In this document: positions 8,208-16,706 of the stretch, in pieces
How the letters are laid out: each line of letters begins with the position of its first letter
Numbering within the stretch: the first letter of the stretch is position 1
DNA from: WLMZ01 sp038227995
GTDB lineage: Bacteria > Actinomycetota > Acidimicrobiia > Acidimicrobiales > Ilumatobacteraceae
DNA length: 64,000 bases
Assembly: GCA_038227995.1 (NCBI GenBank)
Contig: JBBRPP010000021.1
Span: forward strand, 1-64,000
Reading direction: 5' to 3'
Program-made: the position numbers and the translations under genes
Notes under the pieces: generated by a model
Database searches by the model: none
The model's input: only the letters and a program-made list of their open reading frames with translations
Told to the model about the DNA's origin: nothing

Positions 8208-9155
8208 GTGAGCGACGCCCTTCCCCCACCATCGTCGTCCTCCCCGTCGCCGTCATCGTCACCCCAGTCGTCGCGACTTCGCGACGCTCGCCGTCACGAC
8301 CCGCGTTGGCAACAGCGCAGGGAGCGCTTCATCGCGCTGCGGGCCGTCAGCGTGCCGACCGCGATCGTGCGCCGCTTCTTCCAGATCGAAGGCATCCGCA
8401 AGGCGATGCTGATGGCGTTCAACCTCTACATCTCGATCCTGCCGCTGATGATCATCATGTTCGCGTTCGTGTCTCGGATCAGACGTCGGATCAGCCTCAG
8501 CCAGGTGTTCATCGAGCAGTTCCACCTCAAGGGCGAGACGGCCCAGATCGTGCTCGGCGCCTTCCCCAGAACCGACAACATCATCAAGGTCGCATCGGTG
8601 ATCGCGATCGGCTCGTTCGCGCTGAGTGGCTTCGACGTCGCGTCGGTGTTCCAGAAGACGTTCGCCGAGAGCTGGAACGTGAAGCAGATCAAAGGGTGGC
8701 GTGGGCCTGTGCGCGGCGGCATCTGGTTCGTCGCCGTCTTCGCGACGTTCGCGCTCGGACAGGTCCTGCAACGGATTCCGTCGCGTCACGGTCCGCTCGG
8801 ATACCTCGTGACGATGCCGATCGTGCTCACGATGAATTACTGGTTCTGGTTGATCACGCCGCGGCTGCTGCTCGACAAGAAGCTCAACAGTCGCGATCTT
8901 CGTCCCGGAGCGATTCTGGGGATGGTGGGCAGCACGGCGCTGTGGGTGCTGTCGTTGGTGATCCTGCCCGGTTGGTTCGACTGGTACGGCCGCGGTTTCG
9001 GCGGCGTGGGGATCGCGCTGGCAATGCTCAGCTGGACCTACGTCGTCAGCGTCGTCTGGGTCGTGATCGTGGTCGTGTCGGCAGTGATGTGGGAACGGTC
9101 AGCGAACCTCGATGACGTGGTCGAGGTGTCGGACTCCGACGAGCTCCACGTCTGA
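8208..9155 (+). CDS. YihY/BrkB-family integral membrane protein
   Basis: About 315 residues. A Pro/Ser-rich cytoplasmic N-terminus (residues ~5-25) and a basic stretch precede five to six hydrophobic segments, including FNLYISILPLMIIMFAF, GIWFVAVFATFALG, LVTMPIVLTMNYWFWLI, and a C-terminal VVSVVWVVIVVVSAVMW helix. This arrangement is typical of the YihY/BrkB family, whose function is poorly defined. The GTG at 8208 is favoured because GGAG lies 4-5 bases upstream; GTG codons at 8175 and 8184 are alternatives. No functional link to the steroid genes is evident. Confidence 0.75.
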   Translation: MSDALPPPSSSSPSPSSSPQSSRLRDARRHDPRWQQRRERFIALRAVSVPTAIVRRFFQIEGIRKAMLMAFNLYISILPLMIIMFAFVSRIRRRISLSQVFIEQFHLKGETAQIVLGAFPRTDNIIKVASVIAIGSFALSGFDVASVFQKTFAESWNVKQIKGWRGPVRGGIWFVAVFATFALGQVLQRIPSRHGPLGYLVTMPIVLTMNYWFWLITPRLLLDKKLNSRDLRPGAILGMVGSTALWVLSLVILPGWFDWYGRGFGGVGIALAMLSWTYVVSVVWVVIVVVSAVMWERSANLDDVVEVSDSDELHV

Positions 9156-9190
9156 GCCCCGTCGTCGTGGCGGCTTCGACCCGGACGCGA

Positions 9191-10141
9191 TCATGACGAG
9201 ATCTCTGGCAGCTGCGTGATCGCCTTCACCCCAGCTGCATTGCAGACCGTGGCGGGCTTGTCGCCTGTCAGTGTGCAGATCGCTGCGGTCAGCGTGTTGG
9301 CCGTCCCGATGATGCCCTGCGAGATGCTCGTGGAAGGGACGGACAAGGCGTCACCGATCTGACCGGCGGTCTTGCCCTGCAACACGCTGACGTCGTAACT
9401 CGCCCCGGCCACGAGATAGCGGCCACCGATGTCGAGGAACGGGAAGCCGCCGCCCGGTGCGGCCGTCTGGAACACGCTCTGTTGCTCGGCAGTGAGCTTC
9501 TGCAGCTCCTTGTATCCGCCGTTGCCGGTCGATTGGTTGGTCGCTGTCTCGACGCCAGTGAACGAGATGTAGTCGCTCGTGTAGGTCGATCCGTAGAAGC
9601 TGAATGTCTGCGTGTCGGGGTAGACGTCGCTGGTGGACGAGTGGGTGAACGACAGCTTGTCGAAGGTGCCGAACCGCGACAGCGCGTTGACCATCGCCCA
9701 TCGCTCGCCGGCGCAGAACGGGCAGTACTCCGCTCCGACGTACAGCAACGCTGGTTTGCCGCCATCGGTCAACACGTCTCCGCTGAGCGCCTTCGGTGCG
9801 GCGGCAACGGCACCGAAGCCGACAGCGTCGATGACGCTCGATGGCACCGTGGTCACTTTGGTCACGATCGCCGCAGCCTCCGTGCCGGTCGGCACCGCGA
9901 GCGATTTCGACGACGATGATCCGGCGGCGGTGATCGCCGCGATGACGCCACCGATCAACACGACCACCACGGCGGAGATGACGAGGACCGTGTTGCGTTT
10001 CGACCGGGCCTTGCGCCGCTGTTGTTGCTGCGGCTTCCCGCGCTGGGCTGACTTGGGTGCGCTTCGCTGGGCTGGGTTTGATGCGCTTCGCTGGGCTGCC
10101 TTGGGTGCGCTTCGCTGGCGCGCGCTGGGTTTGTTGCTCAC
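9191..10141 (-). CDS. Membrane-anchored thioredoxin-like protein (DUF929 type)
   Basis: 316 residues. The N-terminus has a low-complexity repeat of the type RSAPKAAQ/RSASNPAQ/RSAPKSAQ (residues ~10-35), a basic segment, and one transmembrane helix (~50-72). The exported domain contains a CxxC redox motif in LLYVGAEYCPFCAGERW (~residue 140) and a FPFLDIGGRY segment, as in DUF929 proteins. The GTG start overlaps the DsbB-like stop by 4 bp, so the two probably act together in oxidative folding of exported proteins. The repeat makes the N-terminal length easily variable. Confidence 0.75.
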   Translation of the reverse strand: MSNKPSARQRSAPKAAQRSASNPAQRSAPKSAQRGKPQQQQRRKARSKRNTVLVISAVVVVLIGGVIAAITAAGSSSSKSLAVPTGTEAAAIVTKVTTVPSSVIDAVGFGAVAAAPKALSGDVLTDGGKPALLYVGAEYCPFCAGERWAMVNALSRFGTFDKLSFTHSSTSDVYPDTQTFSFYGSTYTSDYISFTGVETATNQSTGNGGYKELQKLTAEQQSVFQTAAPGGGFPFLDIGGRYLVAGASYDVSVLQGKTAGQIGDALSVPSTSISQGIIGTANTLTAAICTLTGDKPATVCNAAGVKAITQLPEISS

Positions 10142-10746
10142 AGGGCCTCCTCGGGCTCGGTCTCGTCGTGATCGTCGGCTGCCGTCGTCAATTCGTCACC
10201 CTCTCGAGACATCCCCTCGGCGGTACGGGCGACGAACATCATCGTGATCACGAACAGCAGCGCAGCGAGATCCATCAACGGCAACGACACGAAGCCGAAC
10301 TCCCACACGTAACGCGTCGTACACGGGTTGAACGACGAGCAGAAGGTCTGCTGATCGGGGAACGCCTGGAGTTGGCTCTGATAGGCCGCGATGACGACGC
10401 CGATGGCGGCGACCGGGACGACGTAGCACCACACCTGACGGTCGCGCCGAATGGCAGCGACGAGCAGGATCAACGCCAGCGGGTACTCGCAGATCCGCTG
10501 GTACCAACACAGCTCACACGGCGAGAAATGCGCGCCGAGCGAGTAGTAGAGGCTGCCCGCCATCGTCACCGCGGCGACCAGCCACGCCAACCACAGTGCG
10601 TACGGACCGACGGCGTCGATCACATCGGCGGCACCCGAGGCGGGCCGCAAGCGCTGTCCGATCGCGGCGATCACGACGGTGATCGTCGCCGCCCAACAAC
10701 CGAGGCTGAGCACGGCGAAGAACACCGAGAACTGGGCCGTTGTCAT
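10138..10746 (-). CDS. DsbB-like disulfide bond formation membrane protein
   Basis: 202 residues with four hydrophobic helices. The two periplasmic cysteine pairs of DsbB are recognisable: CELCWYQR near residue 80 and CSSFNPC near residue 130, followed by WEFGFVSLPLMDL. DsbB reoxidises a thioredoxin-like oxidase with quinone. The acidic C-terminal tail is cytoplasmic by prediction. Start ATG chosen at the first Met of MTTAQFSVFF; upstream sequence is Arg-rich and not membrane-like. The thioredoxin-like gene follows with a 4 bp overlap and is its likely partner. Confidence 0.8.
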   Translation of the reverse strand: MTTAQFSVFFAVLSLGCWAATITVVIAAIGQRLRPASGAADVIDAVGPYALWLAWLVAAVTMAGSLYYSLGAHFSPCELCWYQRICEYPLALILLVAAIRRDRQVWCYVVPVAAIGVVIAAYQSQLQAFPDQQTFCSSFNPCTTRYVWEFGFVSLPLMDLAALLFVITMMFVARTAEGMSREGDELTTAADDHDETEPEEAL

Positions 10747-11308
10747 CGAGTAGACCTGCGGCCGTCTCTGCCGTTGCACGCCATGGCACAGGAACCTACC
10801 GCTGCGCGTCGACGGGGCGAAGGGCACGATGTCACAACGTGGAAGTCGGCGGACACGTACCGTCGGTTCCCGACCAAGCCGTGCCGTCCGTCTCATCCCA
10901 GGAGCTGCGCCGCGCTGCCGTTGCTGCCTCGAGCTGTGCTCAGCCCGCGTCGCGAGCCTTTCGGCAATGCAGTTCACGAGGGCGCCGACGACGACGGTCG
11001 CGCACACGCACGTCGATGTCGCTGCAGCTGTAGTGAGCGCCGTAGGCGAGACGAACCGGTGGTGCGGCCGGACGGTTCGATGCCAGGGCGTGCTCACTCG
11101 GACACGCCATCGATCCAACCGATGGCGGCATTCGCTGCCCGCGAAGGGCCGCCTCGTCGTCGTCGACACGTCGGTCGAGTCCGGTCGCGCAGACCGACTC
11201 GATGAGCGTCGCCCTCAGAATTCTCAACAGTCGTTCATCTTCTTCGTGGCTCATGCCGTCCAGAAGTGCCAAGACTTCGATCGGTGACGCCGGTCCGGGT
11301 GAAATCTC
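10747..11308. other. Intergenic gap with no convincing gene
   Basis: About 560 bp between the divergently placed DsbB-like start and the quinone oxidoreductase stop. All open frames here are Arg/Pro-rich and lack ribosome sites. The only one with a protein-like start is on the minus strand from ~11272 (MALLDGMSHEEDERLLRILR), but it decays into low-quality sequence, so it may be a remnant. I see no RNA gene, operator or repeat. Confidence 0.5.
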
Positions 11309-12289
11309 TCAGACGTCGCCGATGGCGAGCACCGCTTTGCCGACGACCTTGCGGTTCTGTTGATCAGCCAGCGCGAGCGCCGCGTCTTCGAACCGGTACT
11401 TCGTCGGCTCGACCGGATCGAGTTCGCCGCTTGCGATCAGACCGAGCACCGCATCGAGCAGGGCCTTGTTGGCCTCTTGGTTGCGGCCGGCCCACGCGCC
11501 CCAGTCGACCCCGGTGACGCGGCGGTTGCGGAGCAGAACCTGGTTGGCGGGCAACTTGGGAATGTCGCCCGACGCGAAACCGATCACGAGGAACTGCCCA
11601 TCGTCGCGAAGACTGCGCAGGCAGGTCTCGCCCAGCGAGCCGCCGATCGGGTCGTAGACCGCATCGACGCCGTCACCACTGATTTCCTTGGCGCGAGCCT
11701 TGACGTCTTCGGTGCTGCTGTCGATCGCCGCGACCGCGCCTCGGCTGAGCGCCACGTCGCGCTTCTCGGGAGACGAGGCTGCGGCGATCACCTGCAGACC
11801 CAACGCGTGACCGACGTCGACGGCGCCCAGACCGACGCCGCCACCTGCGCCGAGCACGAGCAGCCACTGGCCCGCCTGCATCCGGGCCCGCTGGACGAGC
11901 GCGAAGTACGCGGTCATGTAGCTCTGCATGAACGTCGCCGCCTGCCCGTCCGTGAGTGTTTGGGGCACGACCACCGCCTGCCGCGCCGACACGACCATCT
12001 CGGTCGCAAAGCCACCGACCCCACTCGTGACGAGCACGCGTTGTCCGATGGCAGGGGAGGTCACGCCATCGGCGACCTCGGTGACGTACCCGACCGTCTC
12101 ACCACCGGGCACCATCGGCAGCGGCGGCTTGATCTGGTACAGCCCCTGCACGATGAGAGCATCGACGAAGTTGACACCCGCTGCGGTCACCCGCACCCGG
12201 ATCTGGCCGGAACCCAACGGAAGTGATGGTCGCTCCTCGATCACCAACTGATCGAGCGGGGCGAACGAGTTGCAGACGACGGCGCGCAT
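11309..12289 (-). CDS. Zinc-independent MDR-family NADPH:quinone oxidoreductase
   Basis: 326 residues starting MRAVVCNSFAP. The N-terminal GroES-like part ends with GVNFVDALIVQGLYQ, and the Rossmann part carries LVLGAGGGVGLGAVDVGHALG (NADPH loop, ~residue 145). The AAGVNF(V)D and GGVG wording is typical of quinone oxidoreductase/crotonyl-CoA reductase-like MDR enzymes that lack the structural zinc lobe. It diverges from the sigma factor gene. Substrate unknown; no operon link to the steroid genes. Confidence 0.82.
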   Translation of the reverse strand: MRAVVCNSFAPLDQLVIEERPSLPLGSGQIRVRVTAAGVNFVDALIVQGLYQIKPPLPMVPGGETVGYVTEVADGVTSPAIGQRVLVTSGVGGFATEMVVSARQAVVVPQTLTDGQAATFMQSYMTAYFALVQRARMQAGQWLLVLGAGGGVGLGAVDVGHALGLQVIAAASSPEKRDVALSRGAVAAIDSSTEDVKARAKEISGDGVDAVYDPIGGSLGETCLRSLRDDGQFLVIGFASGDIPKLPANQVLLRNRRVTGVDWGAWAGRNQEANKALLDAVLGLIASGELDPVEPTKYRFEDAALALADQQNRKVVGKAVLAIGDV

Positions 12290-12419
12290 CCCGCTGACCG
12301 TAGTTCGGGCGATCGACGCGGAGCACTCGTGGAAGGATTGGTCGGACAATTCTTCATCGGGCTGCATCAGAACGGGGTCCTGCTTCGTGGATGTGTACAT
12401 GTTCGGTGTGGAGGTCGGA

Positions 12420-12887
12420 GTGCAGCCAACGGCTTCTGCCGCGTCGGCGTTCGCCGATTTCTATCGGGTCGAATTGCCCGGCCAGGTTCGGCGAGCCGGG
12501 CTGCTGCTCGGTTCCAGCGCGACTGCAAACGACGTCGTCCACGAGGCGTTCATTCAGATGTACCGCCGATGGAGCCAGATCGCAGAACCAGGCCCGTACC
12601 TCAACCGGGCGGTGTTGAACGGCTGTCGCGATGTGGCGCGACGCCGCAACCGCGACATTCGCCTCCTCCCCCGTCTCGTCGACCGAGCTGCGGATGATGC
12701 CCCGCAGGAATCGCTGGCCGATGCGTTGGCGACGTTGCCGTTCAATCAGCGGGCAGCGATCGTGCTGCGCTTCTACGTCGGCCTCAGCATGCGCGAGATC
12801 GCGCAGACCTTGGACTGCCGACCCGGCACCGTTGGACCGTGGATCACCCGCGGTCTCGAGCAACTACGACAGGAGATCGAATCATGA
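12420..12887 (+). CDS. ECF-type RNA polymerase sigma factor
   Basis: 155 residues with sigma region 2 (AFADFYRVELPGQVRRAGLLLG ... VVHEAFIQMYRRW) and region 4 (LATLPFNQRAAIVLRFYVGLSMREIAQTLDC) in the short SigE/SigK-like layout of extracytoplasmic-function sigma factors. The GTG start is favoured by GGAGG five bases upstream; an ATG 21 bases earlier is the alternative. It overlaps the next gene by 4 bp (ATGA), and that gene encodes a single-pass membrane protein in the place where an anti-sigma factor is usually found. Confidence 0.8.
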   Translation: MQPTASAASAFADFYRVELPGQVRRAGLLLGSSATANDVVHEAFIQMYRRWSQIAEPGPYLNRAVLNGCRDVARRRNRDIRLLPRLVDRAADDAPQESLADALATLPFNQRAAIVLRFYVGLSMREIAQTLDCRPGTVGPWITRGLEQLRQEIES

Positions 12888-13546
12888 TCATCGAACAGAA
12901 CTGGGTCACCGACTACCTCGACGTGGAGGCGGATCGGGTCATGGTCGACGATCGGCTGTACGAGATCGAGCACGGCATGACGGTCGTGCCGTTCAGCGCG
13001 GCTCCGGACCTCGACCGTCCCCGCCGGTCGTCGGCCATCCTCGCGATGGTCGCTGCCCTGGTGATCTTCGCCGGCGGCGCAACGATGCTGTCCGCACGAG
13101 GGACACCCCGATCGACCCCTCTTGCGTCGGCAGGATCGGTCGGCGGCGACGGGGTGCCGGTCACGGATTCACCGGTTGTCACGACATCGGCGCCCGATCC
13201 GACAACGACGCCCGCTCCTCCGCCGGTGGCGAACGAGCTGCCCGCGGGCGGTCTGTCCGTCGGAGGACAGACGCCGACGTGTACGAAGGTCTATGACGAT
13301 CAGTACGACTGCACGCTGACCACGCCATTGGACCCGTTGGAACCCGCGAATGCGTTGTACGTCGACAAGACCGGGATGGCCGAGTTGTACGTCAACAGCT
13401 CGTCGCGGGTCGCCGGCGGATGCCGGAGCACCTCGGCCGATGCTCGGCACTGGTTCTGCTACGTCGGCCAGCGCGCCGTCGACGAGCAGATCATCGGCGC
13501 CCAGCTGCTCGGCACGTGGCAGCTCGACACGTACATCGCCGGCTGA
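12884..13546 (+). CDS. Single-pass membrane protein, candidate partner or anti-sigma factor of the ECF sigma gene
   Basis: 220 residues. A ~65-residue cytoplasmic N-terminus contains no HxxxCxxC zinc motif of ZAS-type anti-sigma factors. One transmembrane helix follows (~residues 50-68, SSAILAMVAALVIFAGGA), then a Thr/Pro/Ser-rich linker (~80-115) and an extracellular domain with four cysteines (CTK, DCTL, GGCRS, WFCY) likely forming disulfides. Its position and 4 bp overlap suggest control of the sigma factor, or a sensor fused to it, but this is inference; I do not recognise the domain. Confidence 0.6.
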   Translation: MIIEQNWVTDYLDVEADRVMVDDRLYEIEHGMTVVPFSAAPDLDRPRRSSAILAMVAALVIFAGGATMLSARGTPRSTPLASAGSVGGDGVPVTDSPVVTTSAPDPTTTPAPPPVANELPAGGLSVGGQTPTCTKVYDDQYDCTLTTPLDPLEPANALYVDKTGMAELYVNSSSRVAGGCRSTSADARHWFCYVGQRAVDEQIIGAQLLGTWQLDTYIAG

Positions 13547-13589
13547 CCCTTTGCCAGCCGATGGTTTCGCCGTTGACGAACTGAGCTGA

Positions 13590-13934
13590 TCAGAATCGTT
13601 CGTGTCCGACGGTGCGATGTGCATCGGGGAAGTCGCGGTACAGCGACGCCTGGAAGTTCGTCACGAGTGAGTTCACGCGGTGGTGGAACGACTCGATCGG
13701 ATCGTCTCGACCGGAGACGAGACGGAACGCCTCGTCGAGCTGAGCCAGGTCCCTCGTCTCGATCAAGATCTTGAACTCTCCCCCGTTCCCGAAGCCGAGC
13801 TTGCGGCGCAGCAATCGCCACGACTCGATCCGCCCGTCGTCGCGAAGCGCGTCGAGGTACGAACCGAGCCCCGTGACGAAATCCATGTCGCGGACCCCCG
13901 GGCTCAGGTCCACCGAGATCTCGTAGACATCCAT
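13590..13934 (-). CDS. Small conserved hypothetical protein (resembles DUF6614)
   Basis: 114 residues: MDVYEISVDLSPGVRDMDF, then RIESWRLLRRKLGFGNGGEFKILIETRDLAQLDEAF. The alternating beta/alpha pattern and REDUCED size suggest a ferredoxin-like dimeric alpha/beta-barrel fold. The match to DUF6614 is from memory and tentative. Stand-alone, convergent with the sigma-factor unit; no catalytic motif is evident. Confidence 0.55.
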   Translation of the reverse strand: MDVYEISVDLSPGVRDMDFVTGLGSYLDALRDDGRIESWRLLRRKLGFGNGGEFKILIETRDLAQLDEAFRLVSGRDDPIESFHHRVNSLVTNFQASLYRDFPDAHRTVGHERF

Positions 13935-14031
13935 CGCTCATCCCTCCCGGCCGGCAGAATCGGCCAACGCAACGTAGTCATCAACGCCACTCGGGGCGGC
14001 CGGATTTCGACCGGCCTCATCGATTTTCCGC

Positions 14032-14092
14032 GAGCGACAATTCGAGACGTACGCGTCGAGACGTACGCGTCGAGACGTACGCGTTGTCGCTC
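14032..14092. repeat. Three 14 bp tandem repeats inside a 9 bp inverted repeat
   Basis: GAGCGACAA (14032-14040) and its exact complement TTGTCGCTC (14084-14092) bracket three perfect copies of CGAGACGTACGCGT (14043-14084). A further 6 bp hairpin, GGCCGG/CCGGCC, lies at 13998-14016. The block sits between the hydratase stop and the divergent small gene. It could act as a terminator for the minus-strand operon or be a REP-like intergenic element; there is no T-run after it on the minus strand. Confidence 0.7.
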
Positions 14093-14128
14093 ACCAAAAC
14101 CGATTTCCGTCGGTTCGGACGGTCAACG

Positions 14129-14950
14129 TCAGGGCGAGGCGAAGGGCCAGTCGGCGGGGACGCGACTGGTCCACTCCGGGGCGCGGCGTTCCATGAAGGC
14201 CCGCCCACCCTCCATCGCATCGGGACGACCCATCAGGACGAGATGCGCGTCGCGCTCGAGCGCGTCGACCTCGTCGGCGCTTGCCGCGAGGCTGCGCCAC
14301 ATGATGCGCTTGCTGACCGCGGCCGAAAGCGGTGACACGTTGGCGGCGATGTCGTGAGCCCATGACATCGCCACGGCGAGCACTTGCTCGGCCGGTACTG
14401 CGTCATTCGCCAGCCCCCACGCGGCCGCGCGCTCGCCGGTGATGGTGCGCCCGGCGACGAGCATCTCGGCCGCACGAGCAACACCGACCAGTCGCGGCAA
14501 CACCCAGTGCGACTGCCCGTCGGGGATCACACCGCGGCGCGCCTGCAGGACGGCCAGCGGTGCGTCGGTGGCCACGATGCGGATGTCGGTCTGCAACGCG
14601 ATCGACAACCCGAGGCCGATCGCGGCGCCGTTGATCGCGGCGATCACCGGCTTGCGCACCTCCCACGCTCGCGGCCGAACCGGCGACGACTGGAACGAAG
14701 CGGTGTCGGTGACTGCTCCGAACGGCGACCGTCCGGGCGACAGGTCGGCTCCGGCGCAGAACGCAGTACCCGCACCGGTCACGACGACGACACGCACACC
14801 GTCGTCCGCATCGCATTGCGCGTAGAAAGCGCCGAGGCCGGCGATCATCTCGCCATTGATCGCGTTTCGTTTGTCGGCGCGATCGAACGTGATGACGGCG
14901 ACACCGTCGGCAACGTCGAGTCGGATCATGTCGGTCACGATCGAGTCCAT
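14129..14950 (-). CDS. Enoyl-CoA hydratase/isomerase (crotonase family)
   Basis: 273 residues. Crotonase landmarks: ADKRNAINGEM, GAGTAFCAGADLS (first oxyanion loop), AINGAAIGLGLSIALQTDIR (second oxyanion loop) and ARRGVIPDGQSHWVLPRLVG. The usual catalytic Glu of the second loop position is replaced (RRGVIPDGQSHW), so it may be an isomerase or hydrolase rather than a hydratase. Start ATG overlaps the DUF2889 stop (ATGA). Fourth gene of the operon beginning with the fadE pair under the 17.9 kb operator, so a role in acyl/steroid side-chain beta-oxidation is likely. Confidence 0.82.
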   Translation of the reverse strand: MDSIVTDMIRLDVADGVAVITFDRADKRNAINGEMIAGLGAFYAQCDADDGVRVVVVTGAGTAFCAGADLSPGRSPFGAVTDTASFQSSPVRPRAWEVRKPVIAAINGAAIGLGLSIALQTDIRIVATDAPLAVLQARRGVIPDGQSHWVLPRLVGVARAAEMLVAGRTITGERAAAWGLANDAVPAEQVLAVAMSWAHDIAANVSPLSAAVSKRIMWRSLAASADEVDALERDAHLVLMGRPDAMEGGRAFMERRAPEWTSRVPADWPFASP

Positions 14951-15636
14951 CAACCGCGCAGGCGGTCGTAGTAGGTCTCGGGATCGAGGCCCAGCTCTTC
15001 CATCCGCTTGCGCAGGTGCCGCATCGGAGGCGGCGGGGCGCCGTTGCGCAGGCCTGTCACCCAGTCGCCGTCCTCGGCCCACACGTGGCAGGTGTTCAGG
15101 TTCATCGCCCACTGCGCTTCGCTCTCGGCAGCAGTGATCCTCTTGGCCGTGATCTCGATGCGATTCGGATCGGCTGCGCGCTGCTTGGCCCTGCTCGCGC
15201 TCATGCTCCAGAAGCACTGCACCGCAACGGGCGCCATCGCCTGCAGCAGTGCCGTCGTGTGCGTGCAACCTCGCGGACCGCCGAACAACTCGCGGACCTT
15301 GTGGGTGAACCCGCGTGCGATCGACAGACCGACGAGTTCGTCGTAGTGCTCGATGATGTGGGTGCACGTGTCGTGAGGGAAGACCTCGAAATGAACCGCG
15401 GCGGCGACGATCTCCAGCGACGGGAAGCCGACCTCGAGATCGATCTGCATGTGGTGGATCGTCAGCGGCTCCGGGTCCTCTGCGATGTACAGATGGGGCG
15501 GCTTCTGGTCCCGGACCGAGCCCCGCAGCAGCAGATTCGGATCCTTGCGGAACGCGCGAACGCGATATTCACGATCGTGCAGGATCTCGAGATCAGGGTC
15601 CGGCGGCAGGATCTCGTTGCGGTCGAGAGATGTCAC
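14950..15636 (-). CDS. DUF2889 family protein
   Basis: 228 residues with the DUF2889 signature region RGFTHKVRELFGGPRGCTHTTALLQAMAPVAVQC and HHMQIDLEVGFPSLEI. Members of this family are uncharacterised. The conserved RGCTH and HxxxL motifs suggest a metal or ligand site. Its 4 bp overlaps with the upstream FadE (GTGA) and downstream hydratase (ATGA) tie it to acyl-CoA metabolism here. Confidence 0.75.
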   Translation of the reverse strand: MTSLDRNEILPPDPDLEILHDREYRVRAFRKDPNLLLRGSVRDQKPPHLYIAEDPEPLTIHHMQIDLEVGFPSLEIVAAAVHFEVFPHDTCTHIIEHYDELVGLSIARGFTHKVRELFGGPRGCTHTTALLQAMAPVAVQCFWSMSASRAKQRAADPNRIEITAKRITAAESEAQWAMNLNTCHVWAEDGDWVTGLRNGAPPPPMRHLRKRMEELGLDPETYYDRLRG

Positions 15637-16694
15637 CCCACGGGTGTATCAGCGATGAGCTTGCCGAGTCGAACCAGCGACGGCATGGCGCTGCCGAGCG
15701 TGAGATCGATCTGGCGCCCCCACAGGAAGCAGCGATGCAGTGGGTAGTCGCGGTCCACGCCGACGCCGCCGTGGAGATGCTGTGCGGCGTACAGGACCTG
15801 CAACCCGCCATCACTGGCCCAGAACTTCGCGCTCGCGACCTGCTCGGTCGCTGGCCGACCCTCGCTGAGACGCCACGCCGCTTGCCACGCGGTCAGCTTG
15901 ACTGCCTCGGTGTTGATGTACGCGTCGCCGGCGCGCTGGCTGACGGCCTGGAAGCTGGCGATCTGGCGATCGAACTGGATCCGCTGCTTCGTGTACTCGG
16001 CCGTGAGTGCGAGCGCGCGCTGACAGACACCGGACATCAGCATGCACTGTGCCGACGCGGCGACGTCGAGCAGCCACGCGAGGCCGGCTTCGTCGGTGAT
16101 CTTGGTCGCAGGTGCGCCGGCGAAGGTGACTCGTGCTTCAGGGATGCCGCTCGTCGTGTCCTCGCGCTCGACGGTCACGCCCGACGCCGCCGCGTCGACG
16201 ACATACAGCCCGTCGACGGCAGACACCACGAACGCGGCGGCCGCTGTACCCGCCGGCACGCACACCTTCTGGCCGGTGATCGCACCGTCGGTGACCACTG
16301 CGGTGGGCTCGTAGGCCGAGCCGGTCGGTTCGGTGAGCGCGACGGTGACGATGCGCTCGCCGGATGCGACTCCGTCGAGGAATGCCTCGCCACCGAACTT
16401 GCCGAGGGCGATGCCGGCGACAAGGACACCGAAGGCGGGCACGGGTGCGGTTGCCCGGCCGACCTCTTCCAGGACGACGGCTGCTTCGAGCACGCCGTAG
16501 CCACCACCGCCGACGCTCTCGGGCATCGAGATGCCCACGATGCCGCTGTCGGCGAGGACGCGCCACAGGTCGAGATCGAGGCCGTGCTCGCTCGCTGCCG
16601 CTGCCTTGTGTGATTCGTTCGTGACGCGCTCGGACAGGATCTTGCTGGTCAATTCACGCAGGTCGGTCTGCTCGGGGGAAAGTCGGAAGTCCAT
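15633..16694 (-). CDS. Acyl-CoA dehydrogenase subunit, second FadE pair (FadE28/26-like)
   Basis: 353 residues starting MDFRLSPEQTDL. The C-terminal region reads HLHGGVGVDRDYPLHRCFLWGRQIDL, the same variant seen in the 3622-4746 subunit (HLHGG-G-D-DYP-HR-FLWG-QI), and it lacks the G-GTNE C-terminal FAD motif. It follows the 16707-17882 gene by 12 bp, so the two should form one heteromeric ACAD. By analogy it acts on CoA-activated sterol side-chain intermediates. Overlaps the DUF2889 start by 4 bp. Confidence 0.82.
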   Translation of the reverse strand: MDFRLSPEQTDLRELTSKILSERVTNESHKAAAASEHGLDLDLWRVLADSGIVGISMPESVGGGGYGVLEAAVVLEEVGRATAPVPAFGVLVAGIALGKFGGEAFLDGVASGERIVTVALTEPTGSAYEPTAVVTDGAITGQKVCVPAGTAAAAFVVSAVDGLYVVDAAASGVTVEREDTTSGIPEARVTFAGAPATKITDEAGLAWLLDVAASAQCMLMSGVCQRALALTAEYTKQRIQFDRQIASFQAVSQRAGDAYINTEAVKLTAWQAAWRLSEGRPATEQVASAKFWASDGGLQVLYAAQHLHGGVGVDRDYPLHRCFLWGRQIDLTLGSAMPSLVRLGKLIADTPVG

Positions 16695-16706
16695 GGTGTC
16701 GTCTCC

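Noticed and set aside
10829..11287. 152-codon plus-strand frame in the 10.7-11.3 kb gap
   Set aside because: Composition is Arg/Ser/Cys-rich, with no ribosome site or recognisable domain.
14129..15367. Very long open frame (412 codons) in phase with the hydratase
   Set aside because: The upstream part is Arg/Pro-rich antisense-type sequence overlapping the DUF2889 gene in another frame; the true hydratase begins at 14950.
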